Below, in pieces: positions 9,589 to 18,538 of a DNA stretch of 64,000 bases. The stretch lies in contig NZ_JTKH01000006.1 in the NCBI RefSeq assembly GCF_000827885.1, forward strand, positions 558,001 to 622,000, in the 5' to 3' direction. Within the stretch, counting starts at the first letter, position 1; each line of letters starts with the position of its first letter. Position numbers and translations under genes: made by a program. The notes beneath the pieces were generated by a model. The model made no database searches, was not told the origin of the DNA, and saw nothing but the letters and a program-made list of their open reading frames with translations. The stretch is from Vibrio renipiscarius. Lineage in GTDB: Bacteria; Pseudomonadota; Gammaproteobacteria; Enterobacterales; Vibrionaceae.

Positions 9589-10239
9589 TTAACCTTGGCT
9601 TGCGACGAGGCTTTTTGCCGTCTGAGTTAGCGGGTTATGCGCATCAAGAGACTCCATGGTGTCTAACCAAACTTGTGCTTGTGGTAAATCGTCCGCTTTG
9701 AGTGCTGCGACAATACCGGTGTGGTAGATCCAAGCTGAAGCGGCAAAAGGTTGTTGAACGAAACTCTCGTGATTGAGCAGGTTGAGGTACATGTCATAAC
9801 CACGATCGAAGTGATTGAACATGTCGGGTAGTGAGGTGTAAGTGACCGCCGCCATGGCTTGCGCTAAGTACGCTTCAGGTAATCCTTGGATGCGCTCTTG
9901 TTGGTTGATATCTTCCGGCAAGGTATCGAGTAAGCCGATGCCTTTTGCCATGGTTGCTAGGCCTTTCTCGGTGTACTTCATTTTGTTCCATGGCAGGAAG
10001 GCGTCACGGCCTTGTAGCGTTTGTGTGCTGCCTAGATAAATCATTGTGAGAGGTTTCGCGCCTTGCTGATCAATCATTACGTTGAGTTGGTTGTATACGC
10101 TTTCAACCATGGCTTTATCGCCTTCAGCGGCTTGAGAGTAGTTGGCCAGAATCTCAGCGGTTGGATTGGCATAGAGAGGAGCGCTGCTGATCGTCGTCGC
10201 TAGCAGTGTGCTGAGTAATAATAGCTTGGACTTTTTCAT
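9589..10239 (-). CDS. Exported protein of unknown function, first gene of the envelope operon
   Basis: 216-residue protein with a clear signal peptide (MKKSKLLLLSTLLATT, cleavage near LYA at residue 25). The mature part looks all-helical, with TPR-like spacing near its end (AALKADDLPQAQVWLDTM). It has no Cys and no obvious catalytic motif. I do not recognise the family. It heads the operon, nine bases before the ATPase gene, so it may be a periplasmic accessory or substrate factor for the transporter. Confidence 0.75.
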   Translation of the reverse strand: MKKSKLLLLSTLLATTISSAPLYANPTAEILANYSQAAEGDKAMVESVYNQLNVMIDQQGAKPLTMIYLGSTQTLQGRDAFLPWNKMKYTEKGLATMAKGIGLLDTLPEDINQQERIQGLPEAYLAQAMAAVTYTSLPDMFNHFDRGYDMYLNLLNHESFVQQPFAASAWIYHTGIVAALKADDLPQAQVWLDTMESLDAHNPLTQTAKSLVASQG

Positions 10240-10573
10240 GGTTTGAATCCTTGTCTCTTGGTGAATGATGACAGAATAAGTGACAAAAAAAGTCTCTGCA
10301 GGTTGATGAGATAAACGGCGATTTATTAGGATAAACGGTAAGCGGGGCAGATAAGTGGCAGCGTGAACTCAGTCGAGGCAAGAATAGGCAGACGTACAAA
10401 TGCAGGTGAACCGTGCGGTGCGAGACGCCTTTTGGCGTACTAGAAGGTCAGCGGTATAATCCTACAAGGTTCGCTCGCTTCGTTTTTACGCTTGGTATAC
10501 AGTGTCCGCTCAGCTTAGCTATGGTGTAAATTACAAGCTGTAAAACGCACAAAAATACAGGAATAAAACTTTT
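10240..10573. other. Divergent promoter region
   Basis: 334 bases between the divergent envelope operon and the 197-residue hypothetical gene. No gene is seen. A short hairpin ACGCC-TTTT-GGCGT occupies 10425-10438. It lacks a T-run in either direction and may be a regulatory or mRNA element. LytTR-type direct repeats were looked for by eye and not recognised. Confidence 0.4.
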
Positions 10574-11167
10574 ATGAGCGAACTGACTCCTCAGCAAGAA
10601 GCCGCCTTAGCTGAATTTAAAGCGAATCTTCATCTGCCGCATGGTGGCTTCTATGCATTGATTGTTGAGCTGAGTAAAAAGCACCAACTGCCGTTTCAAA
10701 CCGTGCGCTCTGTCGTGATGAAAGCGCAGCGGGCGATTGAGGGCCGCATTCGTTCTGAGTCTGACACGCTGAGCGAGATTGATATTAGCCAAGAACATTG
10801 GCGTCATCTCATTGAGCAAGCACTGCGCGATCTTGCCAAAGAGAATACCCAAGTGATGGATGACTTAGCGAACAATTCGAGTTATCAGAAGGCATTGAGT
10901 GCAATGTCTCAGTCAATCGATAGTGAAGAACAACGTGAAGATATCTTAGAGTGGTTAATGCAAGCCTACGAGAAAGAAGTGCTTAAGCCTTTATTAGCGA
11001 TGTTAAGAACCTCGCCACTCTATTGGAAATTGATGCTAGCGGAAGAGCTTAATCAAATGAATGAAACTTGTCGTTCTCAATTTCATGAGTATCCACAGCA
11101 CGTTGAAGCCGCAGCGCATTTATTTGCTTTGGATGAAAAAGCCAGACTAATGGTCTTAACGGATTGA
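10574..11167 (+). CDS. Hypothetical protein, helical, 197 residues
   Basis: Cytoplasmic, highly charged and probably all-helical protein, with no signal peptide or membrane segment. The N-terminal part (HGGFYALIVELSKKHQLPFQTVRSVV) hints at a small helical, possibly nucleic-acid-binding module, but I recognise no family. The ATG at 10574 follows an A-rich leader with AGGA at 10559-10562. It stands alone between divergent and convergent neighbours. Codon use is like the surrounding genes, so it is likely a real chromosomal gene. Confidence 0.75.
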   Translation: MSELTPQQEAALAEFKANLHLPHGGFYALIVELSKKHQLPFQTVRSVVMKAQRAIEGRIRSESDTLSEIDISQEHWRHLIEQALRDLAKENTQVMDDLANNSSYQKALSAMSQSIDSEEQREDILEWLMQAYEKEVLKPLLAMLRTSPLYWKLMLAEELNQMNETCRSQFHEYPQHVEAAAHLFALDEKARLMVLTD

Positions 11168-11186
11168 TTTTTAAACTCAGTGATAA

Positions 11187-11204
11187 GTGGGGCAGTTGCC
11201 CCAC
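11187..11204. terminator. Putative hairpin between convergent genes
   Basis: GTGGGGCA at 11187-11194 and TGCCCCAC at 11197-11204 are perfect inverted repeats. The hairpin sits between two convergent stop codons but has no T-run on either side, so it may be a weak terminator or an mRNA 3' end stabiliser. Confidence 0.5.
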
Positions 11205-11216
11205 CTACAATTCTAA

Positions 11217-11477
11217 TTAGCTTTTCTTTTCGAAACAAACAGTCAGTTCAGTCGTTGATTTATTGTCAGTGGTGTACTCTGACGTGTAAACCATCGACCA
11301 ACCATCATAAGCTGATAATTCTTCATTGGTGTCTGAAGAACCGGTTTCAACGGTCACACAACGCAGCATTTTTGAAGAATTTGTCGCATCGAAATCACGC
11401 ATTTGGCTCGTCACGTTAGCGCCTGAACAAGCTGTTAGCATAAGCGCGATGATTGAAGCAAATAAACCTTTGTACAT
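11217..11477 (-). CDS. Small lipoprotein of unknown function
   Basis: 86-residue protein with a lipoprotein signal: hydrophobic MYKGLFASIIALMLTAC with the lipobox LTAC, so the mature chain begins at Cys17 and is lipid-anchored. Serine after the Cys suggests outer-membrane sorting. Two further cysteines (in LRCVTVE and LTVCFEKK) could form a disulfide. The family is not recognised. It is a single gene. Confidence 0.72.
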   Translation of the reverse strand: MYKGLFASIIALMLTACSGANVTSQMRDFDATNSSKMLRCVTVETGSSDTNEELSAYDGWSMVYTSEYTTDNKSTTELTVCFEKKS

Positions 11478-11651
11478 AGTGTATCAATCCATATAGAGAT
11501 ATTTCGGCAGCGAAATTAATGGAATAGCATTTTGTAAGCAAGGTAAATATGCTGAAAAAAGCCAACAAGATAGAACGCAATCCATTGCGTGTCGTATAAA
11601 ATCCCTTTTTGTTATTTATCGTTATGAATATTAACAGGAAAGGTAAGGCTG

Positions 11652-12359
11652 TTATTGGATGATACGGTTGTCTCCGCAACTAAACGCAATGATTTGGCTG
11701 ATGTGTGTCAAGCTGCGTCCGCTTTGATGTTGCCAATGAGCAAATGCTTGGTTGCATTGACTGAGTGATCGCTTCGTATCTCTGCCACCCTCAATGATCT
11801 TATAGGCGCGTAAGTACGCTTCTACATCGCCAGATAAAAGAAACGTATCCACGCCCATCTGACGCAGTGCGTAAGGGCCGGTATTTCCACCGAGTCGTTG
11901 GCCATGTTTTTTCAAATAGAGCCAAAGGTCAGTGAGATTGTCCATTGGCCAGTCAGCGATCATTTTTCCAAGTGAGCCGTGTTCAATGCGTACTTCATGA
12001 ATCATTTGGGCGTTGGCCAAAATGGACATGACCTTGCTGTTGTGACGAATAATACGTTTATCCGTCGCTTTTGTTTCCCATTGTTCATCGGAAAGCATCA
12101 GTAACGGGTCAATTTTAAAACCAAAAAACAGTTCCTCAAAATTGGGCCATTTATTTCGGACGACTTTCCATGCCATACCAGATTGAAATACCTTCATCGA
12201 GAATGCAGATAGCCAACGATCATCGCTGATCACGGCGATTTCATCTTTTCTCAGCGGGGTTGAAAGGAGGCGTTCAAGATGGCTCTCTCCACCTTTTCGT
12301 TCGGCTGCTCTTTGGTAAATCGTATCAAAATGTTCAAGCTGCTTCAGGTCTATAGACAC
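11652..12359 (-). CDS. DNA-3-methyladenine glycosylase I family protein
   Basis: 235-residue protein resembling the Tag superfamily of base-excision glycosylases, which remove 3-methyladenine from alkylated DNA. Supporting segments are WLSAFSMKVFQSGMAWKVV, the IIRHNSKVMSILANAQMI stretch matching the IIRNRLKI-type helix of Tag, and GPYALRQMGVDTF. It belongs to a divergent branch and is longer than E. coli Tag, and the zinc-binding Cys/His pattern of classical Tag is not obvious, so substrate specificity is uncertain. Translation starts at a GTG (12357-12359) with AGGA nine bases upstream. Confidence 0.75.
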   Translation of the reverse strand: MSIDLKQLEHFDTIYQRAAERKGGESHLERLLSTPLRKDEIAVISDDRWLSAFSMKVFQSGMAWKVVRNKWPNFEELFFGFKIDPLLMLSDEQWETKATDKRIIRHNSKVMSILANAQMIHEVRIEHGSLGKMIADWPMDNLTDLWLYLKKHGQRLGGNTGPYALRQMGVDTFLLSGDVEAYLRAYKIIEGGRDTKRSLSQCNQAFAHWQHQSGRSLTHISQIIAFSCGDNRIIQ

Positions 12360-12372
12360 AGTGCTAATCCTA

Positions 12373-12400
12373 ATAAAAAAGCCAGAGCATAGGCTCTGGC
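12373..12400 (-). terminator. Terminator downstream of dsbA
   Basis: On the minus strand GCCAGAGC and GCTCTGGC (12381-12388 / 12393-12400, 4-base loop) form a hairpin followed by a T-run (the A-run at 12375-12380 on the plus strand). It separates dsbA from the glycosylase gene. Confidence 0.85.
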
Positions 12401-12417
12401 TGTTCGTTATATGGTCA

Positions 12418-13020
12418 TTACAGTGTTAGTAGGTGGTTCACTAACTGGTTGTATTCATCGTAGCTTTTGATGTTGCTCGCCACCACAATGTATTTATTAT
12501 TCACGACGACGGCAGGAACGCCGCGCAGTGTGCTGTTCGTGAATTTTTCTTCATATTGTTGTAGCAGGGCTTCAACCGCTTTGCCGTTGAATGCCGCATC
12601 AAATGCTTGGGCGCTGATACCATTGTCGATAAACAGTTGGCGGATTTCAGCGTCGCTTTGTGGTGCTTTACGTAAGACGTGAATTCGCTCGAACATCGCT
12701 GGAACCATGACATCTTCGACTTGCAGTTCCGTCATCGTGGCATAGGCCTTAACCATCGACTGTGCCATTTCTCCGCCCATAAAGCCGACGTGTACTTTTT
12801 CAAGCGTCACATCGCTTGCTAATGCGGGCTTTAAGTTTGTAATGATCGATTCAAACTTGTAGCAATGCGGGCAATAAAATGAAAAATATTCAGTCACGGT
12901 TGGTTGTGTGGATTTGGGTTGTTCAATCACCGTATAGTCGCTGCCTTCGGTAAACGTAGGCGCGGCATGGACTGAAAATGCCATCAGCAATGATGCAAAA
13001 AGTGCAAAAATCTTGTTCAT
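12418..13020 (-). CDS. dsbA: Thiol:disulfide interchange protein DsbA
   Basis: Periplasmic oxidase that introduces disulfide bonds into exported proteins. It has 200 residues, a signal peptide ending near HA at residue 19, and the active site C50-P-H-C53 in a thioredoxin fold. The cis-proline loop appears as RGVPAVVVNN. Length and motifs match the Vibrio TcpG/DsbA family. Vibrios often hold more than one DsbA-like protein, so whether this is the main one cannot be judged here. The upstream neighbour encodes a Cys-containing exported protein. Confidence 0.92.
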   Translation of the reverse strand: MNKIFALFASLLMAFSVHAAPTFTEGSDYTVIEQPKSTQPTVTEYFSFYCPHCYKFESIITNLKPALASDVTLEKVHVGFMGGEMAQSMVKAYATMTELQVEDVMVPAMFERIHVLRKAPQSDAEIRQLFIDNGISAQAFDAAFNGKAVEALLQQYEEKFTNSTLRGVPAVVVNNKYIVVASNIKSYDEYNQLVNHLLTL

Positions 13021-13059
13021 ATTCTTATTTCCTAATGGTGTCGCTTTAAACGTAATACC

Positions 13060-13093
13060 CGTGCGTAACGCACGAGGGGCGATCGTTAGATCG
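13060..13093. repeat. Two adjacent short hairpins upstream of dsbA
   Basis: CGTGCG-TAA-CGCACG (13060-13074) and CGATC-GTTA-GATCG (13080-13093) are perfect inverted repeats in the gap between the His/Cys-rich gene and dsbA. They lack a good T-run. They may end the upstream transcript weakly or shape the dsbA leader. Confidence 0.4.
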
Positions 13094-13111
13094 GATTAAT
13101 GAAGTTTGAAG

Positions 13112-13552
13112 CTAGGATATCGGAGGACGGAACAGACTCTGAGTTCGACTGATGGTTTTGCCCATAACATCATGCCCGATGGGCGCTATCGCACAAGGAG
13201 AGCGTTGCATGGCATAATTGATCGGTTCTAAAGGCATTTTCATGATGCAAATCGATGAACAACTTTGATGTTCGACTTTTGCGTGTTGAGCGACGTGAGG
13301 TGAGGTCGTGTGAGCGGCACACTCACGATCGGCAGTGGCGATTGGATTGAGATGAACGCCACCAATAGGCTTATTGTCGCTAGAAATATGATGGCGAGAA
13401 ACATGATTGTCAGCAGCGTAATTGTTCACCGCATTGTGACTGATTTGGTTTGGTCGCGCGGAATTAGCTTGTACGGCGTTAAACGCACTAAGCCATAACA
13501 GACAAAAAGCGCTGAATAATGCAATCAGTAACTGACGATTTGTTCGCGGCAT
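13112..13552 (-). CDS. His/Cys-rich exported protein, unknown function
   Basis: Predicted exported protein with a signal peptide (MPRTNRQLLIALFSAFC, cleavage near VQA). The mature part is low in complexity, with many His and Asn residues and four cysteines, two of them in SCSSICIMKMP, a pattern suggesting metal binding. It looks distantly like small periplasmic metal-related proteins (DUF2946 type), but no family is assured. Starts are possible at 13585 and 13552. I chose 13552 because it gives a normal signal peptide and has GGTAG seven bases upstream. It is tandem with dsbA. Confidence 0.55.
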   Translation of the reverse strand: MPRTNRQLLIALFSAFCLLWLSAFNAVQANSARPNQISHNAVNNYAADNHVSRHHISSDNKPIGGVHLNPIATADRECAAHTTSPHVAQHAKVEHQSCSSICIMKMPLEPINYAMQRSPCAIAPIGHDVMGKTISRTQSLFRPPIS

Positions 13553-13715
13553 CAATGGGCTACCTATTTCCTCATTGTTGTTCATCTTACCCCAAGCGAG
13601 TTTGATAGGGTAGTGTAAAAAATGCCCCCGTCCTTTGTCAGGAAGAGGGCACAATGAACGTCAATACAGGGTTTGGCTAACGCTGATTGCTCATGGGGGG
13701 GGAGATCGGTCACCC

Positions 13716-16547
13716 TTAGTTTTTCAGTAGCGTCAATCCGTGTGGTAGTGCATCACCGAAGATGCGCTTCGATTCGCTCTCGGATAGCTCTTTGACATCG
13801 GAAACCAGTCCAACCCAAGATTCAGGTACTTTGGTTTGTTTCAGTTTATCGAGCACTTGTTGGCGATAATCGTCAGAAATATCAAACTGGCGATCGCCGG
13901 TTTTTCGGCAAATCATCACGGTCGCAAAGGCCACCATTGGTTCTTTTTGCCAATCTTGCTCCAGCAATTTTGGCAACCACTGCTCGGCTTGCTCACGGCT
14001 CACCACATTATGCTGACTGCCATACAAAGGCGTGCGTGAGGCTAAACGGCCTAAAGCCCACCAATGCGCTTGTTGATATTGGTTGTGATTCATCGCTTTG
14101 CTTAAGAACCAGCTACTCAACAACACTTTATCTTCGACATCCAATTGTTCAAGTGATGCCGACAATCGCACCATCGACTCGTAACCCATCTCTTGCGCGG
14201 TTTTTGCTGATTGCGGGTTTTTCATTGCGCCAGGATGCAGGTATTTGGCGATATCGGCCAAGATAGTTTCTTGTTGTTCTTGATTTAATCCACCCGCAAT
14301 GCGACGCCAAAAGACCCACCAGTCGGTCCAGCCTTGATGGTTTTTAAACTGAATACCTTGCTGGTACAAGCTCCAGACTTGCTCGATGCGCCATCCGTCA
14401 GTGGCATCACCAAAGCCAGGGCGAAGCGCGAATCCCGCTAAGCGTAACCAGTTTTTTTCATGCTGTTCTGAGCGACGGCGACGCTTACGCCCTGTCGAAA
14501 ATGCATCAAACAACTGACGTAGAGTCGTGAAATCCCAATCATCGCGTTGACCAAGACGCTTTTCCAATGCTTTCGTCAGCGTTTTTATCTCATTGCCTTC
14601 CGCGCTCTTTTTGTTGGCGCTATAGATTCGGCTGATCAGTTCCTTACACTCGTCCAATCGAGGATGAAGGTTTTGTGCTTGTTGCTCTGCCTGTTGGTTG
14701 CGAACTTCAAATTCTAACGCCCAACGTTTGCTGTCGTCCTGGCAGGATACGCACTCCATTTTCAAGGTGCCTACCTCGGTTAGCTGGCAAGCCAGTAACA
14801 CTTCAACGCGTTCCTTTTGGTTTGCTTGCAGTTCAGCCCCTTCGCTATCTAGGGTCGAAATATAAGGCGGCAATGGTTGGAATAGATCGGGGTCCACATC
14901 GACGACCACACCATTTTGAATCGCCGTCTGATGACTCAAAGTATCATGAGTGGAAGTGAGTAGATTAAAACGTACTGGTTCACCAAGCGTGAGTGAGAAA
15001 CGACGACCGCTTAAGCGGATCTCTTGTCCTTCCTCTGTCCCTTTCGCAAGCAGGCACAGTGCTTTGCCCAGTTTGTTCTTCTCTTGCAGGTGAAGGAAGT
15101 AAGAGCGAGCCACACCGCCGCCAATCTTCAACTGAGCGCCACGGCGAGCTTTCCCAAACGCGACTGCGCCAAGTGCCACTGACCAGTCTGGGTGTGGGTT
15201 ATCCAGCACGGTGATGTCACCGCCGCGCCAGTTTTCCAACAAATTCGTGACTCGTTCGGTGATCAACGCACTGTTAAAAACCCCACCGTTAAGCAGCAAG
15301 GCAACAGGAATGGCGTTTTGTGTATCGTCTAAGCCCAGCGCTGCGCGAGACACTTGCTGGTGCTGCGTTAAGAACTCCGCAACGTGTTTGCTCACCGCGG
15401 GATCGGCCACGTATGGCAAGCCAAATTCGACCACGGCACTGCGGCGCTTATCGGGCAGTTCGGTAAAGTCACTGATCGGGAAGAAGCCATCTAAGGCAAT
15501 TTGATGCACTTCTTGCTTACTCAAATCAATGCTTTTTGTCCCGCCCAGCAGTCTAGAACCGCTGCCAAGCATGGTGATTTTAACCTGCTCAGGCGCATTT
15601 GCAGAGAGTAGGCTCTCCTTAGCGGCACGAGTTTGTTGAATCAATTTGGTTAAGTTGGCGGCATTGAGCTTTTTGTTTTGGTCTTGGCCAGATTGCGCGA
15701 AGCGACTTTCTGCTAGGTGCGCTAACGCTAAATCGAGGTTGTCACCACCCAGCATGAGATGTTCGCCCACACCAATACGATCAAGCGACAATTCATCCGC
15801 ATGACCATTCTCTAAATCAAAACGCGCTTCAATTAAGCTTAAGTCGGTTGTGCCACCACCGACATCGCACACGAGGATCAATGGTAGATCTTTAAGCTCA
15901 TCGGCCGCCGTTTGCTGGTGGCGTGCATACCAGTCATAGCAGACGGCTTGTGGCTCTTCGAGCAAGACAATTTTCGTTAGCCCTGCTAGCTCGGCGGCTT
16001 CTAACGTCAGTTTACGCGCGGTTTCATCAAATGAAGCTGGAACGGTCACCACGACATCTTGATCTTCAAGTTTGTTGCTTGGGTTGCGGTAATTCCATGC
16101 CTGACGGATGTGATTAAGATAACTGGCACTGGCGATCAGTGGCGAAACTTTGTCAACATCGCTCGCGCCAGCCCAGGGTAGGATTTCTGAACGGCGATCG
16201 ACGGCCTGATGAGAAAGCCAGCTTTTCGCACTAGAAACCTGTCGACCTTCTACTTTCGCGCCAAGCTCACGTGCCCATTCGCCAATGATGATGTTATCAC
16301 TGTCGCCGGGGACGGCGTCATTGTGCCAAGGTAGCGTGAGATCGCTAGGAGAAACTTGACCGACTGCTGGGTGGTAACGAAAGGAGGGTAAAAGTGGTTT
16401 GCGCACCACTTCACCTGCGCCAATCAGCTGGTCGATGTCAAATAGGGAAACTTTGGATTGTTCAAGGGTATCGGTGATTTCACAGTAAGCGACCACAGTG
16501 TTGGTGGTGCCTAAATCAATACCAATAAGATAACGAGGAGATGCCAT
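13716..16547 (-). CDS. Large Hsp70-family protein (DnaK-related)
   Basis: 943-residue member of the Hsp70/actin ATPase superfamily. The nucleotide-binding domain is intact: phosphate-1 loop IGIDLGTTNTVVAY at residue 7, LLEEPQAVCYDW, and phosphate-2 VCDVGGGTTDLSL near residue 220. The region after about 500 does not resemble the canonical DnaK substrate-binding domain, and the C-terminal 300 residues are a Trp- and Lys/Arg-rich helical extension, probably the DUF3731 'DnaK-related' region. It is the last gene of the DUF2760-Hsp70-Hsp70 operon. Clients and partners are unknown. Confidence 0.88.
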   Translation of the reverse strand: MASPRYLIGIDLGTTNTVVAYCEITDTLEQSKVSLFDIDQLIGAGEVVRKPLLPSFRYHPAVGQVSPSDLTLPWHNDAVPGDSDNIIIGEWARELGAKVEGRQVSSAKSWLSHQAVDRRSEILPWAGASDVDKVSPLIASASYLNHIRQAWNYRNPSNKLEDQDVVVTVPASFDETARKLTLEAAELAGLTKIVLLEEPQAVCYDWYARHQQTAADELKDLPLILVCDVGGGTTDLSLIEARFDLENGHADELSLDRIGVGEHLMLGGDNLDLALAHLAESRFAQSGQDQNKKLNAANLTKLIQQTRAAKESLLSANAPEQVKITMLGSGSRLLGGTKSIDLSKQEVHQIALDGFFPISDFTELPDKRRSAVVEFGLPYVADPAVSKHVAEFLTQHQQVSRAALGLDDTQNAIPVALLLNGGVFNSALITERVTNLLENWRGGDITVLDNPHPDWSVALGAVAFGKARRGAQLKIGGGVARSYFLHLQEKNKLGKALCLLAKGTEEGQEIRLSGRRFSLTLGEPVRFNLLTSTHDTLSHQTAIQNGVVVDVDPDLFQPLPPYISTLDSEGAELQANQKERVEVLLACQLTEVGTLKMECVSCQDDSKRWALEFEVRNQQAEQQAQNLHPRLDECKELISRIYSANKKSAEGNEIKTLTKALEKRLGQRDDWDFTTLRQLFDAFSTGRKRRRRSEQHEKNWLRLAGFALRPGFGDATDGWRIEQVWSLYQQGIQFKNHQGWTDWWVFWRRIAGGLNQEQQETILADIAKYLHPGAMKNPQSAKTAQEMGYESMVRLSASLEQLDVEDKVLLSSWFLSKAMNHNQYQQAHWWALGRLASRTPLYGSQHNVVSREQAEQWLPKLLEQDWQKEPMVAFATVMICRKTGDRQFDISDDYRQQVLDKLKQTKVPESWVGLVSDVKELSESESKRIFGDALPHGLTLLKN

Positions 16548-16606
16548 ACAAACCTTCGTAAATTTAAAAACGGCACCCGATTGGATGCCGTTTGATGTTC
16601 TATTTA

Positions 16607-18538
16607 TTATTCTTCGTCTGAATCGCTGCTCGCGTCTTCGCGCACATCGAACTCAACGTGCCATTTCTGACCATTGTCTGCGGCAATCGCTTCAAGATAA
16701 AGCGTGCCAAGCTCAGTCACGCGAGAGGCTAGAGTCACTGGGACAACTTCGCCTTCACGACGACCTTCAGACACGGGCAGTGTCACCTGAATTTCAGGCA
16801 ACTCTTCGAGCTCTTCTGGTGCCCAGTAATCAAGATGAGTACCCGCAAGATCATCACGACGCACGGTTGAACCAAAGAATTGGAAGTTAACCGGCTGACC
16901 GATAATCAGACCAAATGCTTGGCTTGGTACATCGACACTTGAGCCTTCTTCCATACCAAATGGTGCCACACACAGCGCTTCCATTGGCGGAGCCATACCT
17001 GGAATGGCAGGCATCGCGCTTTCGATACCCACGTAGTAGCTGGATGCAATACCACCGCGAATGCGTACGCCTTGACCACGACGTACTGCGCCGTAGTATG
17101 AAGCGCCGCTTGCAACCGCTAGATCAAGATCGGTACCGGTTAAGCGTGTTGGCAGTTCCGCATCGGCTTCAATCAACCATTCGCCAATCGTCTCTTCTAG
17201 GCGGTTAGAAAGCAGTGGTGATTTCAACACGCCGCCATTGAACAGTAGGGCCGTTGGTTTAATGAAATCTGCAGAAGCCGTTTCGCCACCCATACCTGGC
17301 ATATTGGCGAATGGGTTGAAGTCTTGCGCTTGCGCTGACTCGGTAGAAAGAGCATTCGCTTGCTTAGACAAGAACGCCGCGATATGACGAGTAATGCCTG
17401 CATCTTGTGCGTAAGGCAGACCCATCTGTGTCAATGCGCCACGGTTACGTTGCACGGGGTGCTCGGTCACATCGACTTTCGGGAAGAAACCATCAACTAA
17501 TGTTTGTTGAACTTCTTGCTGAGTCAGCTCAGTTTTTAATGTCGCGCCAAGCAACTTAGAACCGCGGCTTGGTACCACAATCGGCACTGCTTGCAATTCA
17601 GCATCGTTCAATAGGGCTTCTTTCGCATCGCGACACGCGTGCGTCATCGCTTGCACTTGCCATGGTTGTAGCTCTTTGCCTTCTTGCGCTAATTTCATTT
17701 TTAGGCGGAAAGCTAAGGCAAGATCCATGTTGTCACCGCCAAGCAAAATATGCTCGCCGACGGCAATGCGTTTTAGCGTTAGGTTGCCTTCTTCCTCGGT
17801 CACTTCAACCAAAGAAAGGTCGGTCGTACCACCACCGATATCGACCACAAGAACAATATCGCCAACCGTGACTTGGTCACGCCATGCGTCATTGCTGTTA
17901 TCGATCCAGTTGTAGAGTGCCGCTTGTGGCTCTTCTAATAGAGTCAGGTGCGTCAGACCCACATTGCGCGCCGCTTCTGCAGTTAAATCACGCGCCGCAG
18001 GATCAAATGATGCCGGAACGGTGATGGTAACGTCTTGCTCTTGCAGTGGCGCCTCTGGGTGGTTGTGGTTCCACGCCGCGGTCAGATGCTCTAAATACAA
18101 TTCGGTTGCGCGCAGTGGAGATACTTTTTCCACTTCTTCTGGGCTACCAGCGGGTAGGAAAGCATCACGACGGTTTACGCCTGCGTGACAAAGCCATGAT
18201 TTCGCACTCGCAATCAAACGAATCGGAGTTTTCGATCCTAGGTTGCGTGCAATGGCACCCACCAACGCTTTTGGCTCACTTGACCATGGCAACACGCGTG
18301 AAGCGGCATCCATCTCGTTTTCATGTGGTTGGTACAAGAATGAACCAAGCTGATCACGAGTTTCTACCATGCCTGGCGCTGTTAGCTGAGCGATTGGCAT
18401 TACTTCAACTTTGGCGTTTTCATCACGAGTATCAAGGTATGACAGTACGCAGTGAGTTGTGCCTAAGTCGATACCGACACTAAATGCCGGTGTCGTTTGT
18501 TCTGTCGCTTCTACCGAAGCGGTTTGTTGGTGTTCCAT
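16607..18538 (-). CDS. Divergent Hsp70-family chaperone
   Basis: 643-residue Hsp70-family protein. Phosphate-1 loop VGIDLGTTHCVLSY lies near residue 21, LLEEPQAALYNW near 190 and phosphate-2 VVDIGGGTTDLSLVEV near 220. It has the length of DnaK but a distinct linker and substrate-binding part, including a GGxxxGG-like Gly/Met-rich insertion (FANMPGMGGE). It shares the operon with the 943-residue paralogue and overlaps the DUF2760 gene by one base (TAATG), so dosage is coupled. No DnaJ or GrpE homologue is adjacent, so it is not the housekeeping dnaK. Confidence 0.88.
   Translation of the reverse strand: MEHQQTASVEATEQTTPAFSVGIDLGTTHCVLSYLDTRDENAKVEVMPIAQLTAPGMVETRDQLGSFLYQPHENEMDAASRVLPWSSEPKALVGAIARNLGSKTPIRLIASAKSWLCHAGVNRRDAFLPAGSPEEVEKVSPLRATELYLEHLTAAWNHNHPEAPLQEQDVTITVPASFDPAARDLTAEAARNVGLTHLTLLEEPQAALYNWIDNSNDAWRDQVTVGDIVLVVDIGGGTTDLSLVEVTEEEGNLTLKRIAVGEHILLGGDNMDLALAFRLKMKLAQEGKELQPWQVQAMTHACRDAKEALLNDAELQAVPIVVPSRGSKLLGATLKTELTQQEVQQTLVDGFFPKVDVTEHPVQRNRGALTQMGLPYAQDAGITRHIAAFLSKQANALSTESAQAQDFNPFANMPGMGGETASADFIKPTALLFNGGVLKSPLLSNRLEETIGEWLIEADAELPTRLTGTDLDLAVASGASYYGAVRRGQGVRIRGGIASSYYVGIESAMPAIPGMAPPMEALCVAPFGMEEGSSVDVPSQAFGLIIGQPVNFQFFGSTVRRDDLAGTHLDYWAPEELEELPEIQVTLPVSEGRREGEVVPVTLASRVTELGTLYLEAIAADNGQKWHVEFDVREDASSDSDEE

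Noticed and set aside
13937..14266. Rightward frame of 109 codons inside the 943-residue Hsp70 gene
   Set aside because: It lies wholly antisense to a strongly supported gene, has no ribosome site and no recognisable product.
18046..18483. Rightward 145-codon frame antisense to the second Hsp70 gene
   Set aside because: Shadow of the GC-structured coding strand; composition is Arg/His/Leu-rich with no domain.
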